Part shown: positions 53,774 through 64,000 of the stretch, piece after piece
Layout of the letters: every line of letters starts with the position of its first letter
How positions within the stretch are numbered: position 1 is the first letter of the stretch
From: Prorocentrum cordatum
Taxonomy: Eukaryota; Sar; Dinophyceae; Prorocentrales; Prorocentraceae
Assembly: GCA_963575745.1 (NCBI GenBank)
Contig: CAUYUJ010015033.1
Coordinates: 52,501-116,500 of the forward strand
Direction of reading: 5' to 3'
DNA: 64,000 bases
The notes under the pieces: model-generated
The model's input: the letters and a program-made list of their open reading frames with translations, nothing else
What the model was told of the DNA's origin: nothing
Databases searched by the model: none
Program-made: the position numbers and the translations under genes

Positions 53774-55350
53774 TCAGGCGGGAGGCAGCACGAAGCCAAG
53801 ATCCGCGGCGAGCTGCTCGGCCTCCTCCCTGGAGGCACTTGCATTATCATCGATTTTCTTGAGCGCCTCCCGCAAGGACACCAGCGGCACGCGCTCCAGA
53901 AACTCGCGCGAGGGCGGCCGCGGGATTAGCATGCTCCGCACGCACGCGGCGCGGGAGAACATGACGTAGAGGCGCAGCCACCACTGCTCGCCCGACACGC
54001 CCGCGCGGCCAGCGCCCTCGCCCCTCGCGCAATCGATGGCGACGCCCACGCGCGGCGTCTGGCCCTGCGACAGCGCGGAGGTCAAGTAAGACGCGCGCGT
54101 CAAGGTGAACCCCGAGCGGCGCACAGCGTGCGTCCCCGAGCTCTGCCACGTGAACTGCTGCTCGCTGGGCCTGAACATGAGCAAGCTCCTCGCCCGCGCC
54201 TCGGCCTCGCTGTCGTCGTCGGCGCCATCGGCGCCCTGTCGCAGCAGCTCGGCGACCTCCTTGTAGATCGAAGACTCTTTTAAGCCGTGGACCTGCAGCC
54301 AGATCCCCTGCGGTAGGTAGCGGGGGCGAAAGAGCTGGCCGGCCGAGCACACCTCGTAGTCGCGCTCGTCGTCTGCGCGAAACTCGAAGGACACGACGGT
54401 GGCGCGCTGCTCCTGCACGAGCCCCAACTTCTCTTTCAGCTCCTCCTGCGCGGCCGCGAACCGAACCTCCATGCCGACGTGCGCCGGCAAGACGCCATGG
54501 ATGTCCCCAGTCATGCGCGCTAGGGACATTCAGGAGGCGCCGGCCCGCGCCTGGGCCGCCTTGAATCGCGCCGCACTCGCCCACGGCCTGCAGGAGAACG
54601 AGGGGCACGCCCAGACGCCGCGCGTCGCGACGAGCGCTCGTGTATATCCACCTCGCGAACGTCTCCTTGTAGACGCCCATGCCGTAGCCGAGCAGAAAGT
54701 TGTCGCGCTGGCGCCGCGGGCCCAGGAGGCCGCGGCTGTCAGAGGCCAACGTCTTCTCCCAAGCGGACCAGACCTCGAACGGGAAACGCTTGCCCTCGCG
54801 CACGCACCCCAGGAAAGCGATGAGAGGGTCCCCGGGCTCGAAGCGCTTCGTGCCCTTCAGTTTGAAGACGCAGGAGATCTGTTCGAACACATTGATGACG
54901 CGCTGAGAATCTCCAACGTCGGCGGCTCCTTGTACTTGTACGACTCGTCTTCCAGGAGCTCGTTGGGGTCCGTTAAGAAGCCGATGCTGCCGGTGGGCTG
55001 CACCTGCAGGAAATCGCCGAGGTGCAGCACGATGGGGATGCGCCCGAAGTGGTGTTCGGCCGCTTGTAGGTGGACTCCTGCACGTCATGCGTGTCACTGC
55101 GTCTGTGGCAAGCGCGAAGGTCCAGCGCTTTGTACAGGGCTGCCGCCACCATGCCCACCCCCTCGATGACCAGAACGCGGACGTGCTCCCACAGCAATGT
55201 CAGCCTCATCTGCATGCCTCCTGGTCTCGTCTTCGCGTTGATGTACTTCTGAAATCGCAGGGCACCGGCGTTGTGCAGCGCTCTAGCCTTCACAATATCC
55301 TAAAGATGTTCTTCGCCTGCGCATTCGAGAAGGCCACGACCATGACGGCG
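53774..55350 (-). pseudogene. Pif1-type DNA helicase, frameshifted remnant
   Basis: Minus strand, read in several frames. From 5': VVAFSNAQAKNIF (~55340), then GGMQMRLTLLWEHVRVLVIE with Walker-B-like VIEGVGMVAAALY (~55150), then in another frame LGDFLQVQPTGSIGFLTDP (~55010; the GDFxQxxP motif of Pif1/RecD helicases), KLKGTKRFEPGDPLIAFL (~54850), and finally a clean 250-codon frame with YLTSALSQGQTPRVGVAIDC (~54050) and LYVMFSRAACVRSMLIPRPP (~53960), the SF1 motif V-VI region, ending at a stop at 53774. The Walker A region is missing. At least three frame changes make it non-functional. It sits between inverted repeats. Confidence 0.8.
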
Positions 55351-55369
55351 CGGCTGCGCCCCGCTCGAA

Positions 55370-55780
55370 GCCCGCGGGGTTGTCCCAACGGCTTGGCCCG
55401 CGGGGCTGTCCCGACCGCCTGCCCCCGCGCCCCAGCGGCCCGCGGGGCTGCCCCAAAGGCTTCGCGAACCAGCCGGCGGGGAATGCGCGCGCTCTGGCCG
55501 CGGCGGCGACGGCGCCAAGGAAAATCGATTTGCTTGCCCCGACCAGGGGGAAGGGGAGGAGCGCGCGGAGAAGAACCTGGGGAAGGACGAGGACGGGGAA
55601 GGGGTAGGGAGGGGGTGATGATGAGGAGGAATTGGAGAAGGAGGAGGAGGAGGAGAAATATAAGGAGGGGGAGTAGGTGAGGGCAGAACGGCGGGCGAGA
55701 GGACAGCGTCCGTCAGGGCGAGGAGGACAAGGGTAACGGCAAGCTAAACAGATTCTCATGTGGGGTCTTTCCGTCGGAAT
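55370..55780. repeat. Right arm of inverted repeat flanking helicase fragment
   Basis: Inverted partner of 53135-53770: GGCCCGCGGGGCTGTCCC tandem units (55378-55460), GGAAAATCGATTTG and TTGCCCCGACCAGGGGG (55520-55556), a purine tract (55615-55660), CGGGCGAGAGGAC (55692), and ATTCTCATGTGGGG with CCGTCGGAAT (55752-55780). Confidence 0.75.
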
Positions 55781-56516
55781 AGTTACAGGTTGCCGATGAC
55801 CCGCTTGGATTGCCAACATGAAATGCGGGACCCATAGGGAGGGGGGTCCCGCCTGAGACTTCCCCACAATTCACTCACAGACGAGGCTTCCGCTTTGATC
55901 CTTCCTCCAAATTCAAGCCTGAGGAGCCGAAAACTGATGACAGCTACAAATGCCGATGACCCGTTCGGATTGCCTGACCAATATGGAGTGCGGGACCGAT
56001 AGGGAGGGGGCTCCCGCCTGAGACTTCCTTACAATTCACTCACAGACGAGGCTCCCGCTTGATACTCCTTGAAATAAGCCTGAGGAGCCCAAACATGGCG
56101 ACAGTTCCAGGTTGCCGATGACCCGCTCGGATTACCAACATGAAATTCGGGACCCATAAGGAGGGGGCTCCCGTTTGAGACTTCCTCACAATTCACTCAC
56201 AGACGAGGCTCCCGCTTGATACTTCCTCGAAATTCAAGCCTGAGGAGCCCAAAAGTGACGACAGTTCCAGGTTGCCGATGACCCGCTCGGATTACCAACA
56301 TGAAATGCGGGACCCATAAGGAGGGGGCCCCCGCCTGAGACTTCCTCACAATTCACTCACAGACGAGGCTCCCGCTTGGCACTTCCTCCAAATTCAGGCC
56401 TGAGGAGCCCAAAAGTGACGACAGTTACAGGTTGTCGATGACCCGCTCGGATTACCAACATGATATGCAGGACCCATAGGGAGGGGGCTCCCGCCTAAGA
56501 CTTCCTCGTGTGACAT
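55781..56516 (-). repeat. ~160-bp satellite, left (inverted) array
   Basis: About 4.6 units at 160-162 bp spacing (TGCCGATGAC at 55791, 55951, 56113 and 56273, variant at 56433). Units contain CGCCTGAGACTTCCTCACAA, ATTCACTCACAGACGAGGC and GCCTGAGGAGCCCAAAA. The array at 60520-61316 is the same family in the other orientation. Confidence 0.9.
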
Positions 56517-56525
56517 AAGCGAATG

Positions 56526-56605
56526 ACGGTGATGAGTGAGTGAGTGAGTGAGTGAGTGAGTGAGTGAGTGGGTGGGTGGGTGGGTGGGTGGGTGAGTGAT
56601 GATGG

Positions 56606-56636
<31 letters not shown>

Positions 56637-56734
56637 GATGATGACGAGTGGTGATGAGTGCGATGATGATGATTATGATGATGATGGTGGTGGTGATGAT
56701 GTTGATGATGAGTATGATGATGATAATGATGATG

Positions 56735-56766
<32 letters not shown>

Positions 56767-56781
56767 GATGATGATGATGAT
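56526..56781. repeat. (TGAG)n, (TGGG)n and (GAT)n tracts
   Basis: GTGA repeats to 56566, GGTG repeats to 56592, then GAT triplets with interruptions to 56781, where the retrogene body starts. Counterparts in inverted order lie at 60130-60510. Confidence 0.92.
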
Positions 56782-57702
56782 CCACGCATCCAAGAAGGTC
56801 TGGAGCTCCCCGCTCGATACAGCCTCCCGAAGCCATGGCCTTTCCCTCTGGCGCTGCGGACGCAAGGCCTGACCCGTGCCCAAGGCACACTCGCAGATCG
56901 CCTGAAAGCCTTGAGGCCACCGACCGCCCCAGCCAAAGGCAGGCGGTCAGCAAAGCATCCGAGCCCTCACGGCGACTCAGCTCGCAGACAGCTCGGCGCG
57001 CCACACCAGAGCAACAGTCCCCTAGGCACCAGGCCTCAGACGGGGACGACTTGCTCTGAGGTGGCTTTCGGAGGCGATCCTGACGGTCGGCCACAGCCTA
57101 CCACCACGGTTCGGCCACCGCCTGGCGCGGCACAGAGCACAGAGCGGGCTGGAGCGCAGCAAGCTGCGCGGGCTGCCGCGCCCAAGGCGCGCCAGCGGCT
57201 ACATTAAACGGAGGCGCCGAAGGCGCTCGGAGCGGCTGACCATCAGACGGCCGTGCAAGAACGCCAGGGCCCGCCGACGCGTCGCTGCGGCTGCTCTGCA
57301 GCGAGCCGGCGGACGGCGCCGAGCGTAAGACGCTGCCCAAGGGGGGCGGGAGGGAGTGAACCCTGGCGTGTGCCGAGCCCCACGGGGTACAGCCTACGCC
57401 ACGGGGTCCCTCCCCCCCAGAGGCAGCAGCTCGGCGCAGGCATTCGTGATCCTTGGACCCGCCTGCGACACGAGCAGATCCCGTAAAGGCACCAAGGCCC
57501 CCCAGCGGGCGGGCGCACGTGCGCCTAGCTACCTTGGTCGCTCCATCAGTGCGCCATGCACCCCAGCGCTCAGAGCTGAGTGCACGGCCTACCGAGGGCG
57601 CCAGCAGAGAGAGAACCCAGCGAGTGCGAAGCCTTCGCGACGGGTCCCCCTCGGCACGAGAGTGAAGCGCCGCCGACCGACGCGGCCGTGTCGAGCGCCA
57701 AA

Positions 57703-59526
57703 TTATTGATACAGAGCGGCAACAACTGGCAAGCAAATTGCCTCATCGGGCAACTGAGCGTCTAAGGCCTGGGGCGCCTCGAGTGGGACCCCGAGGAGGA
57801 AGCTGGCCGCTGCGAGGGCCAACCGCGAGGCGGCCGCCGCCTCCAGAAGCTCGCCTGCAGACAAGAAGCCTGTGTCGATGCCATCGCCGCTGTAGGGAAC
57901 GGATCGGCCGCCGACGTCGCCGAACCCGTCGCCGTTAGTTCCTGCAGGGGCAGTGGTGTCGCCCGCAGCAGCTGGGCCAGCGCCTCGGGGGACTCTGAGC
58001 CTCCCCCCCGCTGCGCAGTGCTGCTGGATGATCGCCTGCAGGTCGTCCAACTCGATATCGTCCACGTGGACTCCTGGCGCCGCGGCGCCCTCGGGAACCA
58101 CATCCACCGTGTCGCCCTCGAGCTCATCGGGAACGGGGGTCGCAGCCGCCCACTTCAGCTCGTCGGCGATGCGCCTCATGTCGGTGGGATCCCTGCCGTC
58201 CCACAGCCAAGTGAGAGCCCTGAAACCGATCGGACAGTCGGTGAGAGCAGGCAGGGGAGGCAAGGCCCTGAGGCCCACAGTCCCATCGAGGAGGACATCG
58301 GAAGTATCGAACCCGTCGGAGAACTCGCAATCATCACCTCGATCCTCCACCACGAGGGACGAGAGCGAGCCATCGGATGCGTCGTCGTTGTGCTCGCCCG
58401 CGGCCGCTGGCGCATCCGAGCTCATCGCGACGTACGCCTGCAGCTGCTCCCTGAGCGTGGCGAGCTGGTCCCGCAGCGCATGCTCCGCAGCAGCCCAGCC
58501 TTCCCGTAGGGAGCGGATGTCCTGGGCCTGCTTCGCGACCAGAGCCCTGTACTGGGTGCGGTTCGACGCGGGATGGTGCAACTCCCCCCTCAGCATGTCC
58601 AGCTGGTAGTCGGAGCCGAAACCGCGGCCCAGGTCCACGTCGGCGTTCGCGTCCCTGTGCAGCCTTGCGCCCTCCAGCTGCTGCAGGAGCGCCGCGTCCC
58701 GCAGATCCGATTCCAGCGCCTCCGCGAGCCGACAGGGGCTGCTCTCGAAGGTCCAGGCGACCCCAGTTGAGGCCTGGCACAACCGCAGCCTGTCGGGCAG
58801 GGATAGCATGCCAACGATCCGTACCTGGAGCACCTCGGGCAGCGGGGCAAACAGGGCAGCGGCAGGCTTGAGCGCGGGCCGCTGTGCCGCCTCGAGCCGC
58901 TGGCGCAAGACCCGCCGCAGGCGATCGAGGTGATCCTCGCCCCCCAGGAGCTCCGTCTGGACGCTGCCGTCCACTGCCACGGCGACGACCTGGTTCGCGA
59001 AGCTCACGATGGGGGGGCGCCGCCATCCATCAGTGGCGGCAGCGCCGCCCAGCACTGGGCAGTCCATGGCACCGGGAGCCTGGCAGTGCTCGTCGGGTAC
59101 CTCACCGTAGTCGCCGAAGGGCAGCGCGGCCGCCTCCGGGAGCGAGGGCAGCCAGCCCAGGCGGGGGCCTGCGGCGGCCCGCGAAAGGCCCGCTACGGAC
59201 GCGCGCGCGAATCCGCCCGCAGGGACCAGCAGCGCGTGCCACGCGGCGTTCCGCCGCCGCCGCATTGCGCCTGGGACGCGGCGTCCCGCGGCGGCTCGGC
59301 GCAAGGCGGGGCGCGCAGCAGCCTCCCGGTCCTGCCAGGAACCTGGGCCGCCGCTGGCCGCCTTGCCGACTGCCGCCGTGGCGGCGAGGAGGCGCCGCGC
59401 CCGCGCCCGTCGGCGGGCCGCCGAGGCGCCTACCTCGGCCTCCTCCTTCCTGCGCAGCGCACTGCCACGCCTGGTGGGCCGCCCCGCCATCGCGCCTGCG
59501 GGCAGCCCCCCGTCGCCATTGCTCAT
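57703..59526 (-). CDS. Retrogene ORF, F-box-like protein (607 codons)
   Basis: ATG at 59526, stop TAA at 57703, no interruption. The N-terminal ~110 residues are Arg/Ala-rich. Near residues 230-265, FAPLPEVLQVRIVGMLSLPD followed by RLRLCQAS resembles an F-box (LP.EVL..I...L...D...), and an F-box would link Skp1-Cullin ubiquitin ligases to a substrate; this match is by eye only. Residues about 320-375 form a Gln/Leu-rich helical, possibly coiled-coil segment (LRDQLATLREQLQAYV). An acidic stretch follows (HNDDASDG; VVEDRGDDCEFSDGFD). A Leu/Ala-rich helical tail ends the protein. Whether this copy is expressed is unknown. Confidence 0.6.
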   Translation of the reverse strand: MSNGDGGLPAGAMAGRPTRRGSALRRKEEAEVGASAARRRARARRLLAATAAVGKAASGGPGSWQDREAAARPALRRAAAGRRVPGAMRRRRNAAWHALLVPAGGFARASVAGLSRAAAGPRLGWLPSLPEAAALPFGDYGEVPDEHCQAPGAMDCPVLGGAAATDGWRRPPIVSFANQVVAVAVDGSVQTELLGGEDHLDRLRRVLRQRLEAAQRPALKPAAALFAPLPEVLQVRIVGMLSLPDRLRLCQASTGVAWTFESSPCRLAEALESDLRDAALLQQLEGARLHRDANADVDLGRGFGSDYQLDMLRGELHHPASNRTQYRALVAKQAQDIRSLREGWAAAEHALRDQLATLREQLQAYVAMSSDAPAAAGEHNDDASDGSLSSLVVEDRGDDCEFSDGFDTSDVLLDGTVGLRALPPLPALTDCPIGFRALTWLWDGRDPTDMRRIADELKWAAATPVPDELEGDTVDVVPEGAAAPGVHVDDIELDDLQAIIQQHCAAGGRLRVPRGAGPAAAGDTTAPAGTNGDGFGDVGGRSVPYSGDGIDTGFLSAGELLEAAAASRLALAAASFLLGVPLEAPQALDAQLPDEAICLPVVAALYQ

Positions 59527-59586
59527 CTCCCAGTCGCGCGCCGCTGACCGCTGCGCGTGGGCGCCTGCGAAAGTCCGGAGAAACAG

Positions 59587-60519
<933 letters not shown>

Positions 60520-61316
60520 ATGGAGGATGTCTCAGGCGGGAACCTCGTCTGTGGGTGAATTGCGAGGAAATCTCAGGTGGGAGCCTTCTCCTTATGGGGT
60601 CCGCACTCCATGTTCGAATCCGAGGCGGTCCATCGAAATCCTGTAACCGTCGTCACTTTTGGACTCCTCAGGCCTGAACATGGAGGAAGTATCAGGCGGG
60701 AGCCTCGTCTGTGAGTGAATTGTGAGGAAGTCTCAGGCGGGAGTTCCCTCCCTAAGAGGCCCGCCCTCCACGTTCGAATCCGAGGCGAGTCATCGGCATC
60801 ATGTAACTGTCGTCACTTTTGAGCTCCTCACGCCTGAATATGGAGGAACATCAACCGGGAGGCTCGTCTGTGAGCGAATTGCGAGGAAGTCTCAGGCGGG
60901 AGCCCCCTCCCTACGGGGACCGCACTGCATGTTCGAATCCGAGGCGGGTCGTCGGCATCCTGTAACTGTCGTCACTTTTGGGCTCTTCTGGACTGAATAT
61001 GGAGGAACTATCCGGCGTGAGCGTCGTCAGTGAGTGAATTGCGAGGAAGTCTCAGGCGGGAGCTCCCTCCCTACGGGGACTCGCACTTCATGCTTGAATC
61101 CGAGGCGGGCCATCGGCATCCTGTAACTGTCGTCACTTTTCGGCTCCTCAGGCCTGAATATGGAGGAAGTATCAGGCAGGAACCTCGCCTGTGGTTGAAT
61201 TGTGAAGAAGTCTCAGGCGGGAGCCCCCTCCATAAGGGGCCCGCACTGCATGTACGAATCCGAGGCGGGCCATCGGAATCCTGTAACTGTCGTCGCTTTT
61301 GGGCTCCTCGGAATTC
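60520..61316 (+). repeat. ~160-bp satellite, right array
   Basis: Five units at 159-161 bp spacing (GTCTCAGG(C/T)GGGAG starts near 60571, 60731, 60891, 61050 and 61211). Inverted relative to 55781-56516. The array stops at the start of the LINE segment near 61317. Confidence 0.9.
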
Positions 61317-63018
61317 TGCAGCGAGCGCAGGCGGGGATGAAGGGAAGCCCAAAAGGCAAATCAAAAGGAGGCGCCAGCATATAGGAAATGCGGCGGGCGC
61401 TGGGCGTTTGGATTCAGTACGCTCGGCAACCAGCGCCGGAGCCGACCAACAGATTTCAAATCTTGATGAATTTGGCCTTCCGGACGTACCGTCCGGAACT
61501 ACCACTTCCACCACAGATTCTTCATTGCAGTGTTTTCGTTCTCCACGTTCTCAGTGTGGTACCTGCTACCGTGCCGGTTCTGGTAGCGATCTGGAGCCAG
61601 ATGGTATGGCCGAGCCTCCCACTTTCCCTGCACAGTTTCACCCCCAAGAGGACCGGCAGCCTCTTCACGCACAAGGTTTTCAGCAGCGAGTTGGAGACAA
61701 CAGGATGGGCAAAGATACCAACACCATTTCTCCAGTTGTTCATACCTTTCCTCCTCCACAGCTTCTGCGTCAAGAGCACCAGCCCTCGTTGCAGTTTGGT
61801 TTGGACGTCGTACTGCGACCAACGGTTGTTTCACATTCTCTGCCACCTTGTGCTGCACTACGCCCTGGTCCCGTTCTTCCTCCCTCCGCCAGTCCTCTTC
61901 GGGAAGGGTTGCTGGAACCGTCTTCTTCTACAGGCCATGCTTGGGGTAGGCCCTGGTCTGCCGGTCACCCTTGTTGCCCTGGTCGATTGGGCACGTGGAA
62001 TGTGGAAGGTTTACGCGGCGACTCGATCATCAAGATAGACGAGCTCATTGACATCATGCGCATACGAGACTTGAATATTCTTTGCGTGCAAGAAACGCAT
62101 TTGCATGTTTCCGAATATTATTCACGACGCGGTTACACTGTATTTCTGTCGGGTGAGCTGGACTTGGACGTGCGGTCGCACGCCGGAGTGGGTTTCATAG
62201 TGGCTCCACGTATTTTGAACAGCATCGTAGCTTTCAAGGCGTGCACCTCCAGAGTGGCTTCATTGAGAATCAAAGTCAAAGCTGGCATGCTAACCCTTCT
62301 CTCGGTATATGCTCCACACAATCGTCGTCCCTATGAGGAGCGGCAATCGTTCTACGCGGATCTACAGACGCAGATTCGGGCGACCCCCACACACAGCACA
62401 ACGTACATCATGGGTGACTTGAATGCTAGAATCCTGCGGGTTGGAGCCGGAGAGCAGAACATTATTGGACCTCACGTGTTTGAGTGCCCTGATGTTGCGG
62501 ATTCGTCAGTGCCAGCCGCTGTTTCCAACAGGCAGCTCTTGATGGAAATGTGCACGTACTTCGACCTCCTGGTGGCGAATACTTACTACGACCATCCAGT
62601 AAGCATGAAGATCTCGTTTAGGAATCTTGGCGTCGCTCCCACAGACGATGCCATATCTGGACATAAGTTCGCTCAGCTGGACCACGTGTTGTGCCATCGC
62701 AACGTTTTGCACACCGTCAAGGACATCTGGACGAGCCGGCAGGACGTACTGAACACGCATCATTACCTCACCATTTTAGAATCAAATTTGGCATTCAGAG
62801 TCGAAGAGCCTTCAAATAGAGAGTTCATAGACAAGTCGGGCCTCAGAGATCCGTACACAAAAGATTTATTTATATCAACATTTGTTGGGGCCGTCGGCAG
62901 CTCAATGGATAATGAAACGGATTATGTGGATGTTACGAACAATTGGATTCGACATGTTTTCGAAAAAGCAGCTGGTGTTGCCCAAACGAGAAGCGGGCCC
63001 CAAGCAAGCGTGGACTAG
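61317..63018 (+). pseudogene. LINE endonuclease domain (frameshifted ORF, 5' part)
   Basis: One plus frame through 63018. The first ~220 codons are Ser/Pro-rich, with basic KPKRQIKRRRQ. The endonuclease runs from GTWNVEGLRG (~61988) through LCVQETHL (~62085), VYAPHNRRP (~62310), YIMGDLNAR (~62405) and QLDHVLCHR (~62677), to NTHHYLTI (~62755) in place of the usual S-D-H. The frame ends at TAG 63016-63018 because of a shift around 62960-63010; the sense continues one frame over (KREAGPKQAWTSQRTLDLIE). An in-frame start cannot be chosen, since the frame is open into the upstream satellite. Confidence 0.8.
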
Positions 63019-63149
63019 CCAGCGCACGCTCGACTTGATCGAACAGCCCAAACGAGCACGTTCAACCAGCGACCACAATGCGGAAAACCAGCTTCACAAA
63101 ATGATACGGCAATCAGGGGCACAAGATCGCAGAAACTGGCTGGATGATT
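62950..63149 (+). pseudogene. LINE connector segment in shifted frame
   Basis: The reading continues in the second frame as SQRTLDLIEQPKRARSTSDH and QDRRNWLDD, then reaches TAA at about 63149. The next stretch (LIQRGGWEAIRHLK) is back in the first frame, so a second one-base change lies at about 63145-63150. Confidence 0.7.
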
Positions 63150-64000
63150 AATTCAAAGGGGAGGGTGGGAAGCAATTCGACATCTCAAAATACCCGCATG
63201 TATCAAGCATGCGTCGATACAGCGACCTGATGGAAGCCTTGCAGACACAGCTGAACGAGCAGATGTGTTGGCCGACTACTTCGAAGACGTTCAATGGCAA
63301 GTTCGCTTCCCAGAGAGCTCTCCAGAGCCACGCCCCCCCATTCGCAATCAGCTACCTATCAGCACGGGCCCGTTTGCCATGGAAGAACTTGACGAAGCGC
63401 TTCGCCGGCTACGTCGTGGTAAAGCTCCTGGACCTGATGGGGTACCGCCTGATTTCTGGAAAACGTTGGGGTCGGACCCGGGAGCTTCTGCAATTATGCT
63501 TCGTTTGTGCCAAAAGTGTTGGGAATCAAAATCCATACCCGCATCTTGGAGGCGTGCGAACGTGGTTCTCTTACTCAAGAAGGGAAAAATCACTTTTCAC
63601 GAAAACTACAAACCAATTTCACTACTACCAATTGGATATAAGCTTCTTGCGTCCATGTTGCACACACGTTTGCTTCGAGGTGGAACTGAATCAAGAATGC
63701 GGGACTCAAAATTTGGTTTTCGCCCTGGGCGTGGGACGGCCGACGCTCTCATGCTGGTCCGGCACATGGTTGAGGCGGCACATGCTAACAATAATGGTGG
63801 TCTCATTCTGTTGATGATGGATTGGGCGAAGGCTTTTGACAGACTGAAACCATCAAGTATGTGCGACGCTCTACAACGTTTTGGGCTACCACCAGACATG
63901 GTCGCTATGATAGAAGCAATTTACGCCGAACACTACTTCACGATCTTTGACCAAACCGGAAAATCAAAAGAAAGACAGCAGCAGGCTGGCATCGCGCAGG
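63150..64000 (+). pseudogene. LINE reverse transcriptase, N-terminal part (cut by window)
   Basis: First frame again: ERADVLADYFEDVQW (~63250), KAPGPDGVPPDFW (~63422), VVLLLKKGKITFHENYKPIS (~63560), SKFGFRPGRGTADALML (~63710) and the catalytic block MMDWAKAFDRLKP (~63820). These are non-LTR RT blocks 0-A. The F/YADD box lies beyond the window. Intact within itself, but separated from the endonuclease by two frameshifts. Confidence 0.85.

Larger units (their letters stand above)
61317..64000 (+). mobile_element. Second LINE, 5' portion, truncated by window end
   Basis: Begins where the 160-bp satellite ends. It contains a Ser/Pro-rich leader region, an APE-type endonuclease, a connector and the first RT blocks in the order of a non-LTR retrotransposon. 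It is only distantly related to the LINE at 11373-20304: the RT block reads DWAKAFDR instead of DIKAHHDQI. Two frameshifts are visible. The true 5' end is unknown. Confidence 0.85.

Noticed and set aside
53847-55097. A 416-codon single-frame minus ORF as an independent gene
   Set aside because: Only its central part matches helicase sequence; its ends are out-of-frame readings of neighbouring helicase segments.
60925-60950. tRNA-like B box (GTTCGAATCC) in the 160-bp satellite, suggesting a SINE
   Set aside because: No A box at proper spacing, and the word is not conserved in the inverted array (it reads as TTGGTAATCC-type there).

Overview
The window reads as nuclear DNA of a dinoflagellate. 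The diagnostic evidence is the dinoflagellate trans-splicing leader (DinoSL; core CCATTTTGGCTCAAG preceded by CCGTAG). It occurs as a genomic relic at two places: a triple tandem copy at 20253-20304 and a single complete copy at 59587-59608, both on the minus strand. GC-rich coding with intronless retro-ORFs, very abundant microsatellites and Ty1/copia and LINE elements agree with this. Genus and species cannot be told from the sequence. I recognise no rRNA or tRNA gene, and no intact single-copy host gene with confidence. One 100-base run of N (34032-34131) is an assembly gap, so the two sides need not be adjacent.

Layout. 1-800: two MITE-like foldback elements with different 7-bp target duplications, then a CTG microsatellite. 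0.9-7.9 kb: a minisatellite, long polypurine tracts and degenerate repeats. 8.3-28.3 kb: a nested mobile-element sandwich. A 77-bp satellite array is split by a ~9.9-kb copia LTR retrotransposon (identical 124-bp LTRs, 4-bp target duplication, minus strand). That element is itself split by a ~8.9-kb LINE (minus strand, 12-bp target duplication) which starts with three tandem spliced-leader relics and ends in a short ATC tail. The copia reading frame is in phase on the two sides of the LINE. The LINE carries ORF1 and ORF2 in one frame separated by a single TGA, plus at least three further unrecognised ORFs. The copia element carries an extra well-formed ORF overprinted on its polyprotein frame. 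28.4-37.6 kb: interleaved satellite families, most containing a shared GAGACATCCTC-type core. 37.6-53 kb: microsatellites (GGA, poly-A, CA, TC), dispersed ~77-bp repeats, a small palindromic element and a few doubtful coding fragments. 53.1-55.8 kb: a frameshifted Pif1-type helicase flanked by long imperfect inverted repeats. 55.75-61.3 kb: an inverted pair of ~160-bp satellite arrays and simple repeats enclosing a processed retrogene (spliced leader, 60-nt leader, 607-codon ORF, ATC tail). 61.3-64 kb: the 5' part of a second LINE (endonuclease and reverse transcriptase, frameshifted), cut by the window end.

Taken together, the window documents retrotransposition in a trans-splicing genome. 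LINE transcripts acquire a leader, are copied including the leader, reinsert, and are trans-spliced again; a host mRNA appears to have been copied with the same end structure. The copia element is probably immobile: besides the LINE insertion, its reverse transcriptase has Gly in place of the first Asp of the VDD box.
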